Shown here in pieces: positions 49,631-61,533 of a DNA stretch of 64,000 nucleotides (positions within the stretch are counted from its first letter, which is position 1; the number at the start of each line of letters is the position of its first letter). This stretch comes from Favolaschia claudopus (taxonomy: Eukaryota; Basidiomycota; Agaricomycetes; Agaricales; Mycenaceae). The translations under genes were made by a program, and so were the position numbers. The DNA lies in the NCBI GenBank assembly GCA_037176885.1, contig JAWWNJ010000180.1:124001-188000 (forward strand). Reading direction: 5' to 3'. The notes under the pieces were generated by a model. The model made no database searches. It had not been told where the DNA came from and saw nothing but the letters and a program-made list of their open reading frames with translations.

Positions 49631-52026
49631 AATTCATTTTTCAGTAAATATTCTAGTTTCAAGCCAAAAGGTACTCGAGGTCGCAGTTTTGAGGCTAGTT
49701 TACCGCTCGGTGCGAAGTTTCGACTGAAGTTCAACTTCCAAGCCGAAATTTTCCAAAACTGGCAATTGAACCCGAAGTTGAACTTGTAGTCGAAGTCCAA
49801 CTTGGATGAAGTTTAGCATCAATCATGAGAGGTTTTACTTGATTTTCCCTTAGATTGCTGTGGGGTCTGATGTACCAGAACTTTGAATCGTCCATCCAAA
49901 TAGCCAGCCATCAGTCGGTCAAAACCACAGCTTGATCCGCTTCCTCATTGACGTGGACGACCCCGACGTCAACTGCCAGTGCAGTAAGTATTTACAGAGA
50001 GCGAGATACTCGGTATTGACAAAAGTAACCGTGAATCGACTCGTATGGTCCAAAAATTGCAGTATGTGATAGGTTGAAACGCATCAGAATGTTCTCCTGC
50101 ATGTTTTGAACTACATATGACAAACACCCGCACCAATGCATCGAGCACAACTGACTCTCGGCGGATTCTAATTTGCAGCTGTTTTGCACTGCTTGTTGCA
50201 ATAAATGACTGCAGCTCCAATTTTCTGGAAATTCAAGAATATGCCTCGGGACGGTAGGTTATACGTAAGAATTCTTGTCAAGATTGGACTGGTTTAATTT
50301 CAAGGATCCCTCCTGCACGGAGCCAAATAATTGCGTGGCCGTTCAAAGATGCTAAGAGCAAAAAATTTAGCTACAGTCTTGGTAAATTTCTAATCCATCA
50401 CAGTGCTGGACCCCATCACCTACACATGCAATATACTTTTGTCCCAGTGTTAAGCCTCCATGGCTTCCGTAATTCGCCAAGTTTGCTCAAATGAGGGGCC
50501 GAAGAGTTTTACAATTTGTAAGCTTGTTTTCCACCCTTACTAGCCAAAGCAAGTGTGCAAAAACATTTGAATAGATCACATGTGCAAGCTAGAGGTAGTC
50601 GAAAGTGGTCTGGAAGGGCAGTTGCTAAGATTTCCGTTGAACAATGAGCGGAAGTTGAAAGCCACACGTGAATTTCAAGCTGTTGCCAAATTGTGCTGGC
50701 TCTGAAGAGCGTCAGGAATAGAGGTTGCCTACAACAACTTATGCAGGTCTAAGGAATATCCCAACGTATTTTTCAAACTCAAGATCTTGGAAGAAACCAC
50801 GGCGGCGGGCGGGGAAAAGGTGTATGTGGCCCGTGGGGTGGTGCAAGCGGGTCGAAGGTAGAGGCGCTGCCTGAGTTCTCGAGTCATTGACAGTCACATT
50901 GAAGGAGTGAAGAAAGGCGACGGCGAAGGCGACGACAACGGCGAGAGTGGTGGTACGTGACGACAACGACGGCGACGGCGTCGAGGTTGATCCTGGCGAT
51001 GTGGTGGTGGTGGTGGTGGGAGGCAAGGGACGTGCGAGGTCGTCCGCAGTATATGTGCTGCGGATGTGGAGCTCTGATGTCACTTCTCGGCATTTCGGCA
51101 TTTAGACTTCAACACTTTTTTGCGATTTCTGCGCAGCACCACCCTCCGATTTTAATGTCATATTCCATGATTTTCTGAGGAGGTGAGCATCGGGTGAAAT
51201 TCGTTGAATGGGACCTGATTTCTCTGGGATACATGAAAGAGAAAAATCATGGACATTTCCATGAAATAATTGATTCATCGTCTGGGTACATGAAAATCAT
51301 GTGCCGATGTTTTCACAGTGAGGGTGTCTATGTTCACAGATTTGTAGTGTGTAAACGACCGATTGATGAAAGTTGCCAAAATTGATGGCACTGCTGTCTC
51401 ACTTTTCGCCAGCTCCCGACCATCTATGGCCAAAACTTGTGCTCAGACATCTAAATGGGGCCTAAATAACTCATATTGAGTATACAGTTACATGATTTTC
51501 CCCGAATGCGGCCAATAATCAAAGTGTGTAAAGGAATGTCGCTGTGTAAAGCAGCGTCAAAATACTGTAACGTGCATTCGAAGCAACAATCGTGATTCTC
51601 CAAGGTATGCATGCGTGGATGAGTGTCAGCCGCAGTTGCGGAGGGTCTGTGGCGGGCTCTCCAAATAATGAGGTAGGGAGGCCCCTAACAAGTGATGTGA
51701 TGGATGACGGTGGAAAAGAAAAGTTGTAGTTTATCAATAATGGTCTTCGAGTGAACGCCAATAAATGGTGCACTCGTGCTCTCGGTGTGCGGGCAACTCT
51801 GATTCTGTATGGCGTCGGCCGCACGAGCGTCGAAACCTCTCCTAGAGGCGATATTGGATGATAAAGTGCACGCGAGATCAAGGGTGAAGAGAATCGAACG
51901 TGGCGCGACATTGAAGTTTGTACTTTGCGACACCTAACGCATGTTATATACAATCGAGTGGCTTAGGGGCCGACAGCCCCAAAACGCTTTCTTGATTATG
52001 TACTGATCCGCCGCCGCCCCTAGAGG
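49631..52026. other. Unassigned DNA with GA/GGT-rich tract
   Basis: No recognisable gene. 50920-51030 is trinucleotide-rich (GGCGAC, CGACGA, then GTGGTGGTGGTGG), which creates low-complexity frames on both strands. Minus-strand frames around 51519-51953 are unassigned. A short coding-like piece HSLIRFLIDVDDPDVNCQC is visible at 49925-49985. Confidence 0.35.
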
Positions 52027-52540
52027 CTACATTGGGGCCAAAAAGTCCTGGCTGTGAGGATTTGAATCTGGACGGACTTTTGGAACTGTAAGAACAGCAT
52101 TCTTGACCATTGTCTGAAGGTCGCTGTAAAGTTGATCGGACATAAATGACGTGCCGTTTTGCATGTATAATGCACAGAGGAGGTGGGAGAATCGGACGAG
52201 GGACTCGATTTGTTCGGATAAGGAAAGTTTGACATTGATGACTCGCGCAATGCGTGGAACATCTCTCCTAAAAGACTGAAGCCTCAAGCTCCGCCGCCTC
52301 GCTAGGATCATAGTTGGCAGGATCGAGCTTCCAAGCTCTACAATGCAAAGCAGGAGCTTGATAGCCTTCGAGACGTTCTGACCATCCGCCAGTCATGATC
52401 TGGTAAACGCTCGAGCCACAAACTGAGAAGCTCTCGGTTGACGCAGACATTTTTGATCACCATTCCTGCATTTGAGCAAAGATCGCCCCGAATACCTAAT
52501 TTGATAATGTGATAAGGAGCGGTAAATGAAATGAGCAATG
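52027..52540 (-). pseudogene. C-terminal relic of a mushroom TE-associated protein
   Basis: Minus-strand reading GIRGDLCSNAGMVIKNVCVN, ...LLSLWLERLPDHDW, then after a one-base shift DGQNVSKAIKLLLCIVELGS and SEQIESLVRFSHLLCALYMQ, NGTSFMSDQLYSDLQTMVKN. The 'L+.Q..t.F....LY.D.Q.MvKNa' signature belongs, as I recall it, to long Agaricomycete proteins that also contain DUF6729-type regions. It ends in a stop at 52027, before the usual continuation. Possibly a companion of the DUF6729-like fragment at 40-41 kb. Confidence 0.45.
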
Positions 52541-54099
52541 GGAACTTACGTTTGAATTTGTGCTTGTAGTCAGAATCTGCCGTTAAGTTGTGTGTACCAA
52601 CACCCCAGGAAGATTTTCCACATATTCATAGAGAGGATTCCCAGGACGGATCTCATCATGCATGCAAGTGCCCGTCGTCGGAGTGGACAGCCATCGGTAG
52701 AAACAGAAAATAATGGACCATTTTTACGTTCCCCGTCCGGAGACCGCTTCCATGCTTCTAAGTACTAAGATTTGAATAGTTCGCATGGTTTCCTGCCATG
52801 ATGACTTTTTGCATGTTGGTCCGATGCAAATAAGCTTTGCTCCATACTTCGTTCCCGCCAGGCGTAAAATGGCGGCCCCACCTGCCTCATGTGCAATTAA
52901 TGTTGCCGTTACTTGGCCGTTACTCAGAAAGTCGAGTCTCGACTTGAAAAGTCGACTTCGGGAAGGACTCGACTCGACTCGACTCGACTTGGGTGCACTG
53001 TAAACGCATTTTTCGTTGTTTATTTTCTGGTGCTGCTCCTTGAATCTTTGTTCATAGTTTGGGCTGTCGTGGTTTGAGGTTTCAGGTGCTGATGGAGGTT
53101 GAGGTCTGAAGTCTCCGGTTGGCCGATCATAGCCGAATCGGCTAAAGTGATGATCAAGAATATCAAAAATTCTCACGATTCACGGAAGGAGCCTTACTGT
53201 AAGTTTGGGATAACTCAGATAAGTAGAGGTCTGCTGCCCATTCAAACTCTGCCAGCAGTTACATTGCGTACTGCTGACATTCTTCTCAAAAGCTTTGTGA
53301 TTATTGGAGTATCATGAGGGACAATAATTTATGATTTCTTGGCAATATTCATGCTAAAGTTCTAACCACTGAGTGAAAATGACTGACAGCGGGTAGTAGA
53401 GAGGCCTAGAATGCATTTCTGTAGCAAATGCTATTTATCTGGGTTTTGTAAACTGACTGAACCATCCCAGCCATGGCGAGTTTCGTAGAGAAACTCCTAC
53501 GAGAGATTTCGGACCATGTGAGATTGATACCATCATCTGATCTCCATACGGCACGGACCACCCGGTCTTGGTTTACTATTTTATGAGAGCTGTATAGGGG
53601 TCTGGCGACATTCACTACCGCAGGGACACGTAGTCGGAGTCAAAAATCCCCAGGATACCTCAAACTTGAACCTCGTCTCAATGCCCTAGCCTCCGTCAAC
53701 GACCTCGTTAGTGATCAAACCACGGTTGAATAACTACGTAAGCGGCCGAACCCTCTCAGTTCAACCTTCATTGCAAAACCAAATAATTTTCAACGATAGT
53801 GCACCCAAGTCATTTGAGGTTGCTCGAAGTCGACTCAAGCGCTCAAGTCTGCCGATTTCTGTACAAACTGACAGGAGATGATATAAGCACATTCGAGGTA
53901 TATGTAACATAGGTAGAATGTAGTAACAATATCGGCAGGATGTAGAAATGGTAATTAATGTTGCACAAGTCTGTCCTCTGGCATATCTACGTACTCGTTG
54001 TCCGCAAATTCCAGAGAAAATGTAAGTTGTGAGCGAGCACTGGCTCTCCGGTTCTGTCAGTACTCGCAACAAGCTTCGCAACCAATCTTCATCGTCTTC
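52541..54099. other. No recognised gene; (GACTC)n repeat
   Basis: A minus-strand frame 52724-53176 (Ser/Arg-rich) is partly made of a GACTC pentanucleotide repeat at about 52966-52989 and has no known domain. Nothing else is supported. Confidence 0.35.
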
Positions 54100-54336
54100 T
54101 TAGACTGCTGCCGGATTGGACTGCCATCCCGACATGAAGTTGAGTCGTGATTTCCTGAAGTTAAATTTGAGCATCTGTAACGCCTCCATCAGAACGGGAC
54201 TGATACGATTGCGCCGTTTCGTATCAGTCTCTGCCGACGAAGAGAAAACGCGCTCGGAAGGAACCAATGTCGCTTGGATGGGAGCATAATCACAGAATAG
54301 ACGGTAGATCCTGGGCCAGGTCGGTTTCCCGTGATT
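54100..54336 (-). pseudogene. hAT transposase, last exon (dimerisation domain)
   Basis: Acceptor TTGTCAG at 54337, then NHGKPTWPRIYRLFCDYAPI, QATLVPSERVFSSSAETDTK, RRNRISPVLMEALQMLKF and ...SNPAAV, stop at 54100-54102. PxQAT.VPSERVFSS.ETDTKRRNR is the hAT C-terminal signature. Upstream exons are not found; a hAT MITE begins 135 bp away on the 5' side. It differs from the hAT at 15-16 kb, so at least two hAT lineages are present. Confidence 0.85.
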
Positions 54337-54470
54337 CTGACAACGTTAGAGCGGTGGTTTGGAGTATGAAATGACGCTGTACACACTGTCCAGTATCCGA
54401 TCATGTCTGTTCGCTGACGTGAAGGTATTGGACTAGTTATTTTACCCGATTGAACCACGATATTCACTAG

Positions 54471-55088
54471 TAGTGCTGTCCATATTACGATAATAATACG
54501 ATTTTTTGCCATATCGTATTATACCAATATCATATCACAGATTCTGGAGCCGTATCGTATCTGTATTTAACAATATCATATTATAACAATTTTTATCGTG
54601 ATATAATTTTGTTATAATCTTAATACGGCGTCACCCCCTTTAAAGGTAATTTTTTCAGCCCAGAAGAATGACACTCAGCTGTGCTTAATTGATAGAGCGC
54701 CTGTGAATGTGCTGCGACAGGATTGCATCAGCTCTGCCTCATTTTCAACAAATTTTTCCCAACTCTTCCTTCCAGTCCGGGTGCTGACTTTCCATCACGC
54801 CGATCATCATGTAGGGGAGTTAGTAACTGAGAGTAATTTCTCGGGAGGAGGCTCGGAAGGTTGAGAATGACCAGCTCCAAGGCCTACCTCCAGCCGGAGT
54901 CTCCCCTGAAATGATACAAAAATAATATGCATAATACGGTCCTGTCATAGTATTATACTCGTATTTATAATCATATTATAACATTGCGTATTAATAATCT
55001 GAGCGACCTGCCAGGCTCGTATCGTATCCGTATTATCCATGATATAATATTGTTATAATTTTTCGTATTATAATTTTGGACAGCACTA
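54471..55088. mobile_element. hAT MITE, TAGTGCTGTCCA family, complete
   Basis: TAGTGCTGTCCATATTACGA at the left and ...TTTTGGACAGCACTA at the right, 618 bp, AT-rich (ATATTAT, TATCGTATTA) subterminal repeats. The octamers outside (TTCACTAG, AATAATTC) do not match, so the duplication is lost or the limits are shifted. A second copy at 40457-41545 is inverted in part. Confidence 0.8.
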
Positions 55089-55181
55089 AATAATTCTACA
55101 GGTTATTGGCCCCCGAAATCGAACACGCTTCTATCTTTGCTTTACTTTTAAATCATCCTCATCTTATTTATCTGGATCCGA

Positions 55182-55252
55182 ACTGAAACCGAGCCCGAAC
55201 CCGAACCCGAAACCGACTGACTGAACCGAAACCGAAACTGAAACCGAACACC
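55182..55252. repeat. Degenerate CCGAAA/CCGAAC hexanucleotide repeat
   Basis: About 70 bp of CCGAACCCGAACCCGAAACC-type sequence between the hAT MITE and the Ulp1-like gene. Not coding as far as visible. Confidence 0.75.
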
Positions 55253-55928
55253 CCGATTGAACGATGACCGTCGAATCGAAAGGAACGATTAAACTGAGAA
55301 TTACGAAATATGCGCATTCTCATGGAGGCCCCTCCTTCTGGTGAGATATTCGCCCAGATTCAACCAAGACGCGCTCATCGCGGGCGGAACTAGAAAGAAA
55401 TACATGAGTATTGATGCACACCGTAACGACTTGCAATACTCACGCGAAAGAGAAGCATAATACCGTGCCAACGGATTTCTGCTCGAGACGCACGCCGCAG
55501 GCAGACCTGCGCTAGCACAGAGGTTCTCCCAGTGCTCAGCGCCAAAGATCAGGGAGCCAAGATTGACTTCCTCGCTCTCGAGCGCATGACGAATAAACTC
55601 GGGCTCAAACACATCGAACGGCCCGCTGTCATTACACTGGCGGATCCACAGCGACTCCTCAGAGCGCGCTTCAAAAACTCCCTGTTAGCCCAGCGCAGAT
55701 CAGCGGAAATTAAGATTGACTGAAACGATAAAACAGTACAGACCTCAAGATCTGAAAGAAGGTCCCGAAAGCGAGCTGTGACATACGAACGATCCTTCCC
55801 ATGCACATGGAGGCGCTCGCTGTAGAGAAGCCTGTCCTTCTCATCGACGCAGATAACAAAGTCGACAAGGAACTGTTTAACGAGCGGCCTATATGCAGAC
55901 AATTAGCAAAAAATACCAGGGGACTGAA

Positions 55929-56083
55929 TGTTGGATATCGACAACCGGGGGCCGCGACGCGCAAAGGCGGGATGAGTGCAAAAGACAAAAATCAATGATC
56001 TCTATCACTAGTTTACATGAGGTTATAGCGTGTTGAACGCGGATCTACGGACCGTCTCGGCTGGACGCCAATATACTTCAACA
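55929..56083 (-). repeat. 3' LTR of the gag-only copia element
   Basis: 155 bp; close to the other LTR with a few differences (AACCGGGGGCCG against ACCGGGGCAG near the end). Confidence 0.88.
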
Positions 56084-56123
56084 CACCCCGCAGACGAGAC
56101 CACCCCCGTAGTCTGAGAAAATC

Positions 56124-57414
56124 CTAAATCGTGTAGTCCGTTCCGGCATCTGAGACATTCGCGGGATCTTCGGCAAGAGAGACACATTCCAACACCACCT
56201 CGATTTCTTCGACTGTATGAGTGACCGACGCACCAGTCGAGGCCGACTTCTTTCTTCTTTTCTTCTTCTTCTTAGTCGGGCTGGACGCAGGGCTAGAGTT
56301 GGTAGAAACGGAAGGGGAGTTCTGTGCATGTGCAAGAGCAGCTTGCTCCTCACGAAAAGCAAGGCTATCAACGAGAGCTGGAGGCGGATGGGGCTGGCAG
56401 TAGGCAGCGGCAAAGCCCTCAGTGACTTCCGGGGACAAGGTATCCATGTTGATCTCATTGGGGAGGTCAAGCATGGCAGAGAAAGCATGTTCGCCAGTGG
56501 CGGCAAAGGCAACAGTTTCGGAGTCCGATTCCCGAGCATCCGAAGCAACCTGGGCGTTGTTCTGGCGATTACGAAGAGTACGACGTCGGGCATGATCGAA
56601 ATGCAGAATGACCGGGAAGACCGCATCTATAGCAGACGTCGGTGCGATTCTTCGTGTTGGTCCAGTCAAATTTGTCGTTAGAGGTAGAATGCGAGTGGGA
56701 GTGGGAATAGAGTTTTCCGGATGAGGTACGCTGGGTCCGATTGCGAGCGAGATGAGCTTCAGCGACAATATCTTCACCCCCGTGATTCGGATTATAGGCT
56801 GCGAAGGTGTTCCGAGCAGCCTGGATAAGCGAATCAGAACGCTGAAGATCAGAGCGTTCCCGAGCATTGATGGCATTGATCATGGACTGGACATCGCGCT
56901 GGGGGGACTCGTGCTGCAGGATAGTGATGATGGGTGAATACGCAGAGGAAAGACCGCTCAGGATTTTATCCTGAACCATGTGAGCCGGCAGGGTCGCAGC
57001 AATGGCGGTGAGACGGTTCTCGGCAGTGACGACGGCCTGGAGAAACGCATCGGCAGGCTGCATGACATTGTGGGAGACCCCATGGAACTTGGACATCAAG
57101 GTGGAGCGAGTAGCGGGATCGGGGGTGGTGTAGTACGAATCCAAAGTGGCCCAAAGCAAACGACCGTTAACGCCAAGGCTGGAATTATTGATCTTTTCCT
57201 TCACGCTCTGGCTCAGGGTGAGATAGAGCATCCCATGAGCTTTAGTATTATTTTGGGACCAAGTGCGCATTTGTACGGCACCGTTTGGAACATTAACCAG
57301 GGGATCGACCGCATCCCAAAGACCTTCAGTCAACAACAAAGACGAGGCATCAGCCTTCCAAGTCCAAAAATTCTCCGCTCCTTCAAGTTTCGAGATATCC
57401 GATGGTTTAACCAT
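56124..57414 (-). CDS. Copia Gag (UBN2-type) protein
   Basis: Start MVKPSDISKLEGAENFWTWK at 57414 is preferred over the longer frame because the typical copia Gag begins here. W..W..D....L...GLW region (SSLLLTEGLWDAVDPLVNV), SRLLWATLDSYYTTPDPAT and LQAVVTAENRLTAIAATL follow, then zinc knuckle CYRCGLPGHSAFRSC (about 56600), with one extra residue before the last Cys. From there the reading moves to another frame (ARRRTLRNRQNNAQVASDAR ... EEIEVVLECVSLAEDPANVS), so one frameshift lies at about 56600. It forms the particle in active copies. Confidence 0.8.
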
Positions 57415-57553
57415 GGTCGACGCGAATCCGAGATGCAGTGAAAGATAGACAAAGAGATTGGTGCGAAAAACCGGGTGCTGATCGTGACAGCGAGCAATTA
57501 ACAAGAAGTCCTGGATAGATCTTCAAAAGGTAGCGAGCTATAGGCCCATAACC

Positions 57554-57706
57554 TGTTGGATATCGACACCGGGGCAGCGACGCGCAAAGGCGGGATGAGT
57601 GCAAAAGACAAAAATCAATGATCTCTATCACTAGTTTACATGAGGTTATAGCGTGTTGAACGCGGATCTACGGACCGTCTCGGCTGGACGCCAATATACT
57701 TCAACA
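57554..57706 (-). repeat. 5' LTR of the gag-only copia element
   Basis: 153 bp; flanked by CTGAA on the outside and by the half initiator-tRNA primer site inside. Confidence 0.88.
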
Positions 57707-58454
57707 CTGAACGCGGCTAGTTTGGATGTATTGGGCGCAGCAGCAGGTGGGGTGCAAAGATCGATGACATCAGGGCTGCATAAATCCACCACTTCAGTCT
57801 TCCGCGGGGGCGTTTTGGGAGGTACCGGGGAATCGAAAATAACGAAAGGTTTTGAAGAAGAGTCGGAAGCAGATGGTGCACCTGAGATAGCTTCACCAAT
57901 ATCGGGGAACTCTGGGAGGCGGAAGTCTGGCCCAAGCGACATCGTCGATAATTGATTGATTAGAGGAACATGCACGGTGGCGGGGGAGTTAAATGCAAAG
58001 GGAGAACCAAGCGAGGCGCTGGACAACGATCCAGACCCCGACTCGAAGATTGGCGCAGGGAGCGGCATCGCAATGGGAAAAACTGGGGACTGGCGGTTGA
58101 TCGCTGCGAGCCATCCAAAGATGGGGTGATCAGACTGAAAGTGAGGAGAATCAGGGTCCTTCGTTGCGGGTTGAGTATAAGACTTGAAGCTTACATTTGG
58201 AACAAGCATGTCCAGGTTGAAGTCATTGTACCCCACACCAGCATGCATAGCGGCGAACCCAGGAACCTCGCCAATGGAAGAGCGGGTACAAGGCTGCACC
58301 CAGTCCACATATGTCTGCAATTGATACAATGAGTGTGAGTTTCGGTTAGTTTCGATGTTTGCCTTTCGATAACGCACCGTGGATTTTGTACGAGCAATTA
58401 GATGATATAACAGAAGATCCTGTAGACAGGAATCTCGGAACGAAGCCAATTTGC

Positions 58455-58870
58455 TATGGTGCGCGTCACTTAGTCACCGCCTCTCCGTGACAACGCTAAC
58501 TGTGACCCCAGTTTTTGCCCTAATTTTTATTCCTCTTGCAAAACGACTCCTTTTCAACAGAGGAACAACTTCCCAAGAGGGATTTCCAAAATTTAAATAA
58601 TTGAAGGAGCTATAAATTTTCACCCCACCCAATTTGGCAGTATACACCAATTTCGATCTTGCTGGCCTCCAGAACTCTCAATACGAGGGATATCAAACAC
58701 CGCTCCTATGCCAAACCCAAATCGCACCAGTAGGTGCATCAAAAGTCCACTCAAAAAGTCCCCAAATTGGTTGAAATCCAGGCTTCAATAGGGTGTTTTG
58801 AAAAAATTTCGGCCTCCGGCCGATTTGGCAGTAGTGCAAAGGAGGCGGTGACTAAGTGACGCGCACCATA
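58455..58870. mobile_element. TA-flanked MITE, TATGGTGCGCGTCACTTAGT family (copy 2)
   Basis: 416 bp, nearly identical to 27286-27700, with a 14 bp difference near 58665 (CTTGCTGGCC). Joining the flanks over one TA restores the peptidase gene frame (...PCWQA|SKLASFRDS...). Confidence 0.88.
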
Positions 58871-59979
58871 GCCTGCCAGCATGGAATCCCGAGACCCATT
58901 TGCGTCTCGATGAAGTTGGTAGCAGCGATACCACAACTTCCCATTCCAGCGTAGATACTCTGTAGATCGATCGGGCCAGCTTTGATCGATTTCTGCTCGG
59001 GAGGGGGTGCGAAATGCCCGAGTCCAGAGAATGCCCATCGAAGAATGTCGACGATATCTTCGGCAGGGGAACGTTGAAGAGAGTCGCCGTGCTCGAAGTC
59101 AGCGATAAAGATTTTGCAAATGGCGGAATAATGGTCGGCAGTCCAGGAGATGAAACCAAGTGAATCGACCCCGCCACTGCGGATGCGTTTCCGCATAGCG
59201 ATGATCTCTGCGCTGTATGGAGCATCCACTTTGTTCATGAGAGTTCTGCCGTCGTTGAAGAAGCTGGTGGGGAGGAACAAGAAGGAGGGCTCAGCCTCCT
59301 GATGTTGGAAATGGACCGCTCGTCGAAAGTAGAGAAACTCGGCTCGAGCGTTGAGAACGTCTTCGAGGACCCAACGTTCGTCTAGCATGGAGCCAGGAGT
59401 ATACAGAGGAGTCTCGGTAACTTTGAACCCAGCCAAGGGCTCAGCGAAGCGGTTGAGCTTCAGCTCCGCAATAAGGTTGGGAGAAAGGAGGTTGCTGTCA
59501 TGAACACGATCCAGAAGTCTCTTCGCAACGAGGAGGTTGTATTCGTGGTTGTTGTAATTGACGATAAGACGGAGCTAGGAGTCAGGAGTTGTGAGAACAG
59601 AGAAACAGGTTAATTTGTACTTGACTCATCGCACCTTGGAGAAATGGTATCGCACAATTTGTTGTTTTCCAATTTGAAGGCACACAGAGCTCATGCCTTC
59701 GTCGTAGAAAGCTTTTTCTAGGGTCTCGAAGATGGGACGTAGGTCATGGTAGCAGGGAATCTCCTCCCCGGCAGCAACAACAATCTCTGCAATTGCAGAG
59801 GGAACTGTACGGTCCAAATTCCACTTTGTGACGCTATCCCGAGGCAGCACATGGGGAAGGACATCATTTTGGAATAGACTCTCGACGTCTGCCAGAGTTA
59901 TTGTGTTAAAAAACTCCCCAGAGAAGCGCGTTTGGTGGTGAGGAGTCGAGTACTCTGCATAGGACATGATGGGCGACAA

Positions 59980-61120
59980 GCAAGGAGGGACAGAGCACTC
60001 AGAGGCTCAGCCCTCTGTGATTTTCCGCGTGATTTGAATATTTTGAAGCGAAATGCTGGCAAGATCATGTTGCGAGTCCGAAGCTGGTGAGTTGCACTTA
60101 GTTATCCTTGCGATACAGGTATGTATAGAGCTTGAGCGGCCCCTCTCTAGAGTATAACCACACTAGAGAAATAACAGACCTAGAAAACCTACCAAAGCAT
60201 ACAAGAAGCGCTCGAGACGAATCGCAATGGCATGCTTGGGCAATGACGTAAGGGGTGCCAGATAGCAATATGTTATTTAGCACCCGGGGTACATCAGCAC
60301 CCCGGGGTGCCAAATAAGGTTTCATCATGAAATCCGACGAAAGATCATGAAATTCAACACTCCGACACGGTGTTTATGCCATATAAGAGTGGTGAGCATC
60401 TTATCGGGCTTCGTAATTTTGTGACAAAAAAAATACCGGAGCTCAAGAATGTATTGATCATGGGGCATTAAAACTCAGTTCTCTGAAGCACCAGCAGTAA
60501 TCCCACATCGCCATTTTGGCGTTGGAGTTCATGGCCCCCAAGAACTTATATTCGACAAATTGGGGTTAGGACTGTCAGAGGGAAGTCAGAGACACGACCA
60601 CAATTACATACACCGCAGGTACGGGGACCATTGTATGTAGCGTCTGTTTACAAGAGACTAGACCACAATCGAAATCATTCATGCTGGACTAGCATTTCAC
60701 GGGAACTCCATTAGAGGATCAAACTTTTACAGCTGGACTTGATAAATTCGGGTCAAACCGTCTGCAACGCAACTTTCCGCTTGCGGAGACAAACCTTTAA
60801 AGTATTCATTGACAGTGTTTGAAGTTGAACTCGTCACTGAGGGCCACAAAATCTGTACAGCCATCACAGAACATGAGCTCACTGGCAGGTCAAAGAACAA
60901 TTCAAACTGACCTGTTTTGTATTCGAATGGAACGGGATGAACATAAATTTTGATTTTGTGAGCAGATTGCGTCGTGAGGCTGTATTAGAGCGGGGGAGAG
61001 TTATTCAAGTTCTGTCATCTTCGAACTGAGTACTGTATAAGTAGTAGTAGGAGGTTGGATTCAATGCAAGGATCTTGTGTGGGAGTTCAAGAAATATGCT
61101 CCAACATTGAGCGTTACATT
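59980..61120. other. No recognised gene
   Basis: A CACCCCGGGGTGC-type inverted motif occurs at 60280-60315 (GCACCCGGGGTAC / GCACCCCGGGGTGCC). No gene, RNA or mobile element is supported. Confidence 0.4.
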
Positions 61121-61195
61121 TAGGGGCATTCAAAGTAAAACTTCGCTTTTGCGCTTATGCGCTTTCGTGCTTTCGCGCTTTTCCGCGGCTGGGCC
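61121..61195. mobile_element. Isolated end of the AGGGGCATTCAAAG element family
   Basis: TAGGGGCATTCAAAGTAAAA followed by TTCGCTTTTGCGCTTATGCG matches the TIR start at 4991. No partner end was identified with confidence. Confidence 0.6.
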
Positions 61196-61533
61196 GGCAT
61201 GACCAAGTTGAATTGCGGCGCTCAACGGCAGGAATCAATCCGAGTGACACGTTGATCGCTATCCGTTTTGGGAAGGCGCATCAACGCGTTTCTCCCCGCA
61301 TGAGACAGCTGGACAGTGGGTCCAAGAGGATCAGATGGGCTGAATCAGTGATAATAGGTGATAATACAGCTCTCCGGTGTCGTCGAATGTCTCCTTCAAC
61401 CCAGGGAGGGTGAGTTTCTAGGGTTTCAATTGCTCCGAAATCATCCGAGAATCAATCCGATGAACCCGTCGTTTCGCACGCTGACATTTGCCAGCTTGTC
61501 ATGCCGGCTCAGCCGCGGAAAAGCGTAGAAGCG
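61196..61533. other. No feature recognised
   Basis: A short plus-strand frame (61213-61413) has no known domain. Confidence 0.35.

Larger units (their letters stand above)
55929..57706 (-). mobile_element. Gag-only Ty1/copia element with 5 bp target duplication
   Basis: 155 bp LTRs at 55929-56083 and 57554-57706 (TGTTGGATATCGAC ... TACTTCAACA) and CTGAA on both sides (55924-55928, 57707-57711). Only a Gag ORF lies between them; there is no protease, integrase or RT. Next to the 5' LTR (minus strand) is GGTTATGGGCC (57543-57553), complementary to the anticodon region of initiator tRNA-Met, the half-tRNA primer used by copia elements. A GC-rich purine run (TGCGGGG) adjoins the 3' LTR. Confidence 0.9.
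55301..59979 (-). pseudogene. Ulp1-like (C48) cysteine peptidase gene, interrupted twice
   Basis: Minus strand. Segments: 59979-59626 (MSYAEYSTPHHQTRFSGEFF ... SVCLQIGKQQIVRYHFSK), 59575-58871, 58454-57712, and 55923-55301. The peptidase core is in segment 2: His in SWTADHYSAICKIFIADFEH, Asp in EHGDS, Gln in AGPIDLQSIYAGMGSCGIAA and Cys in GSCG, the H-D-Q-C set of SUMO/NEDD8 peptidases. Segment 3 ends with two SUMO-interaction-like motifs (VVDLCSPDVIDLCTPP, about 57748-57794). The last segment (PLVKQFLVDFVICVDEKDRL, SGPFDVFEPEFIRHALESEE) is unassigned. A MITE (58455-58870) and a copia element (55929-57706) break it, each with target duplication; the rest looks nearly intact. Such peptidases are found in host genes and in large DNA transposons. 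Confidence 0.65.
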
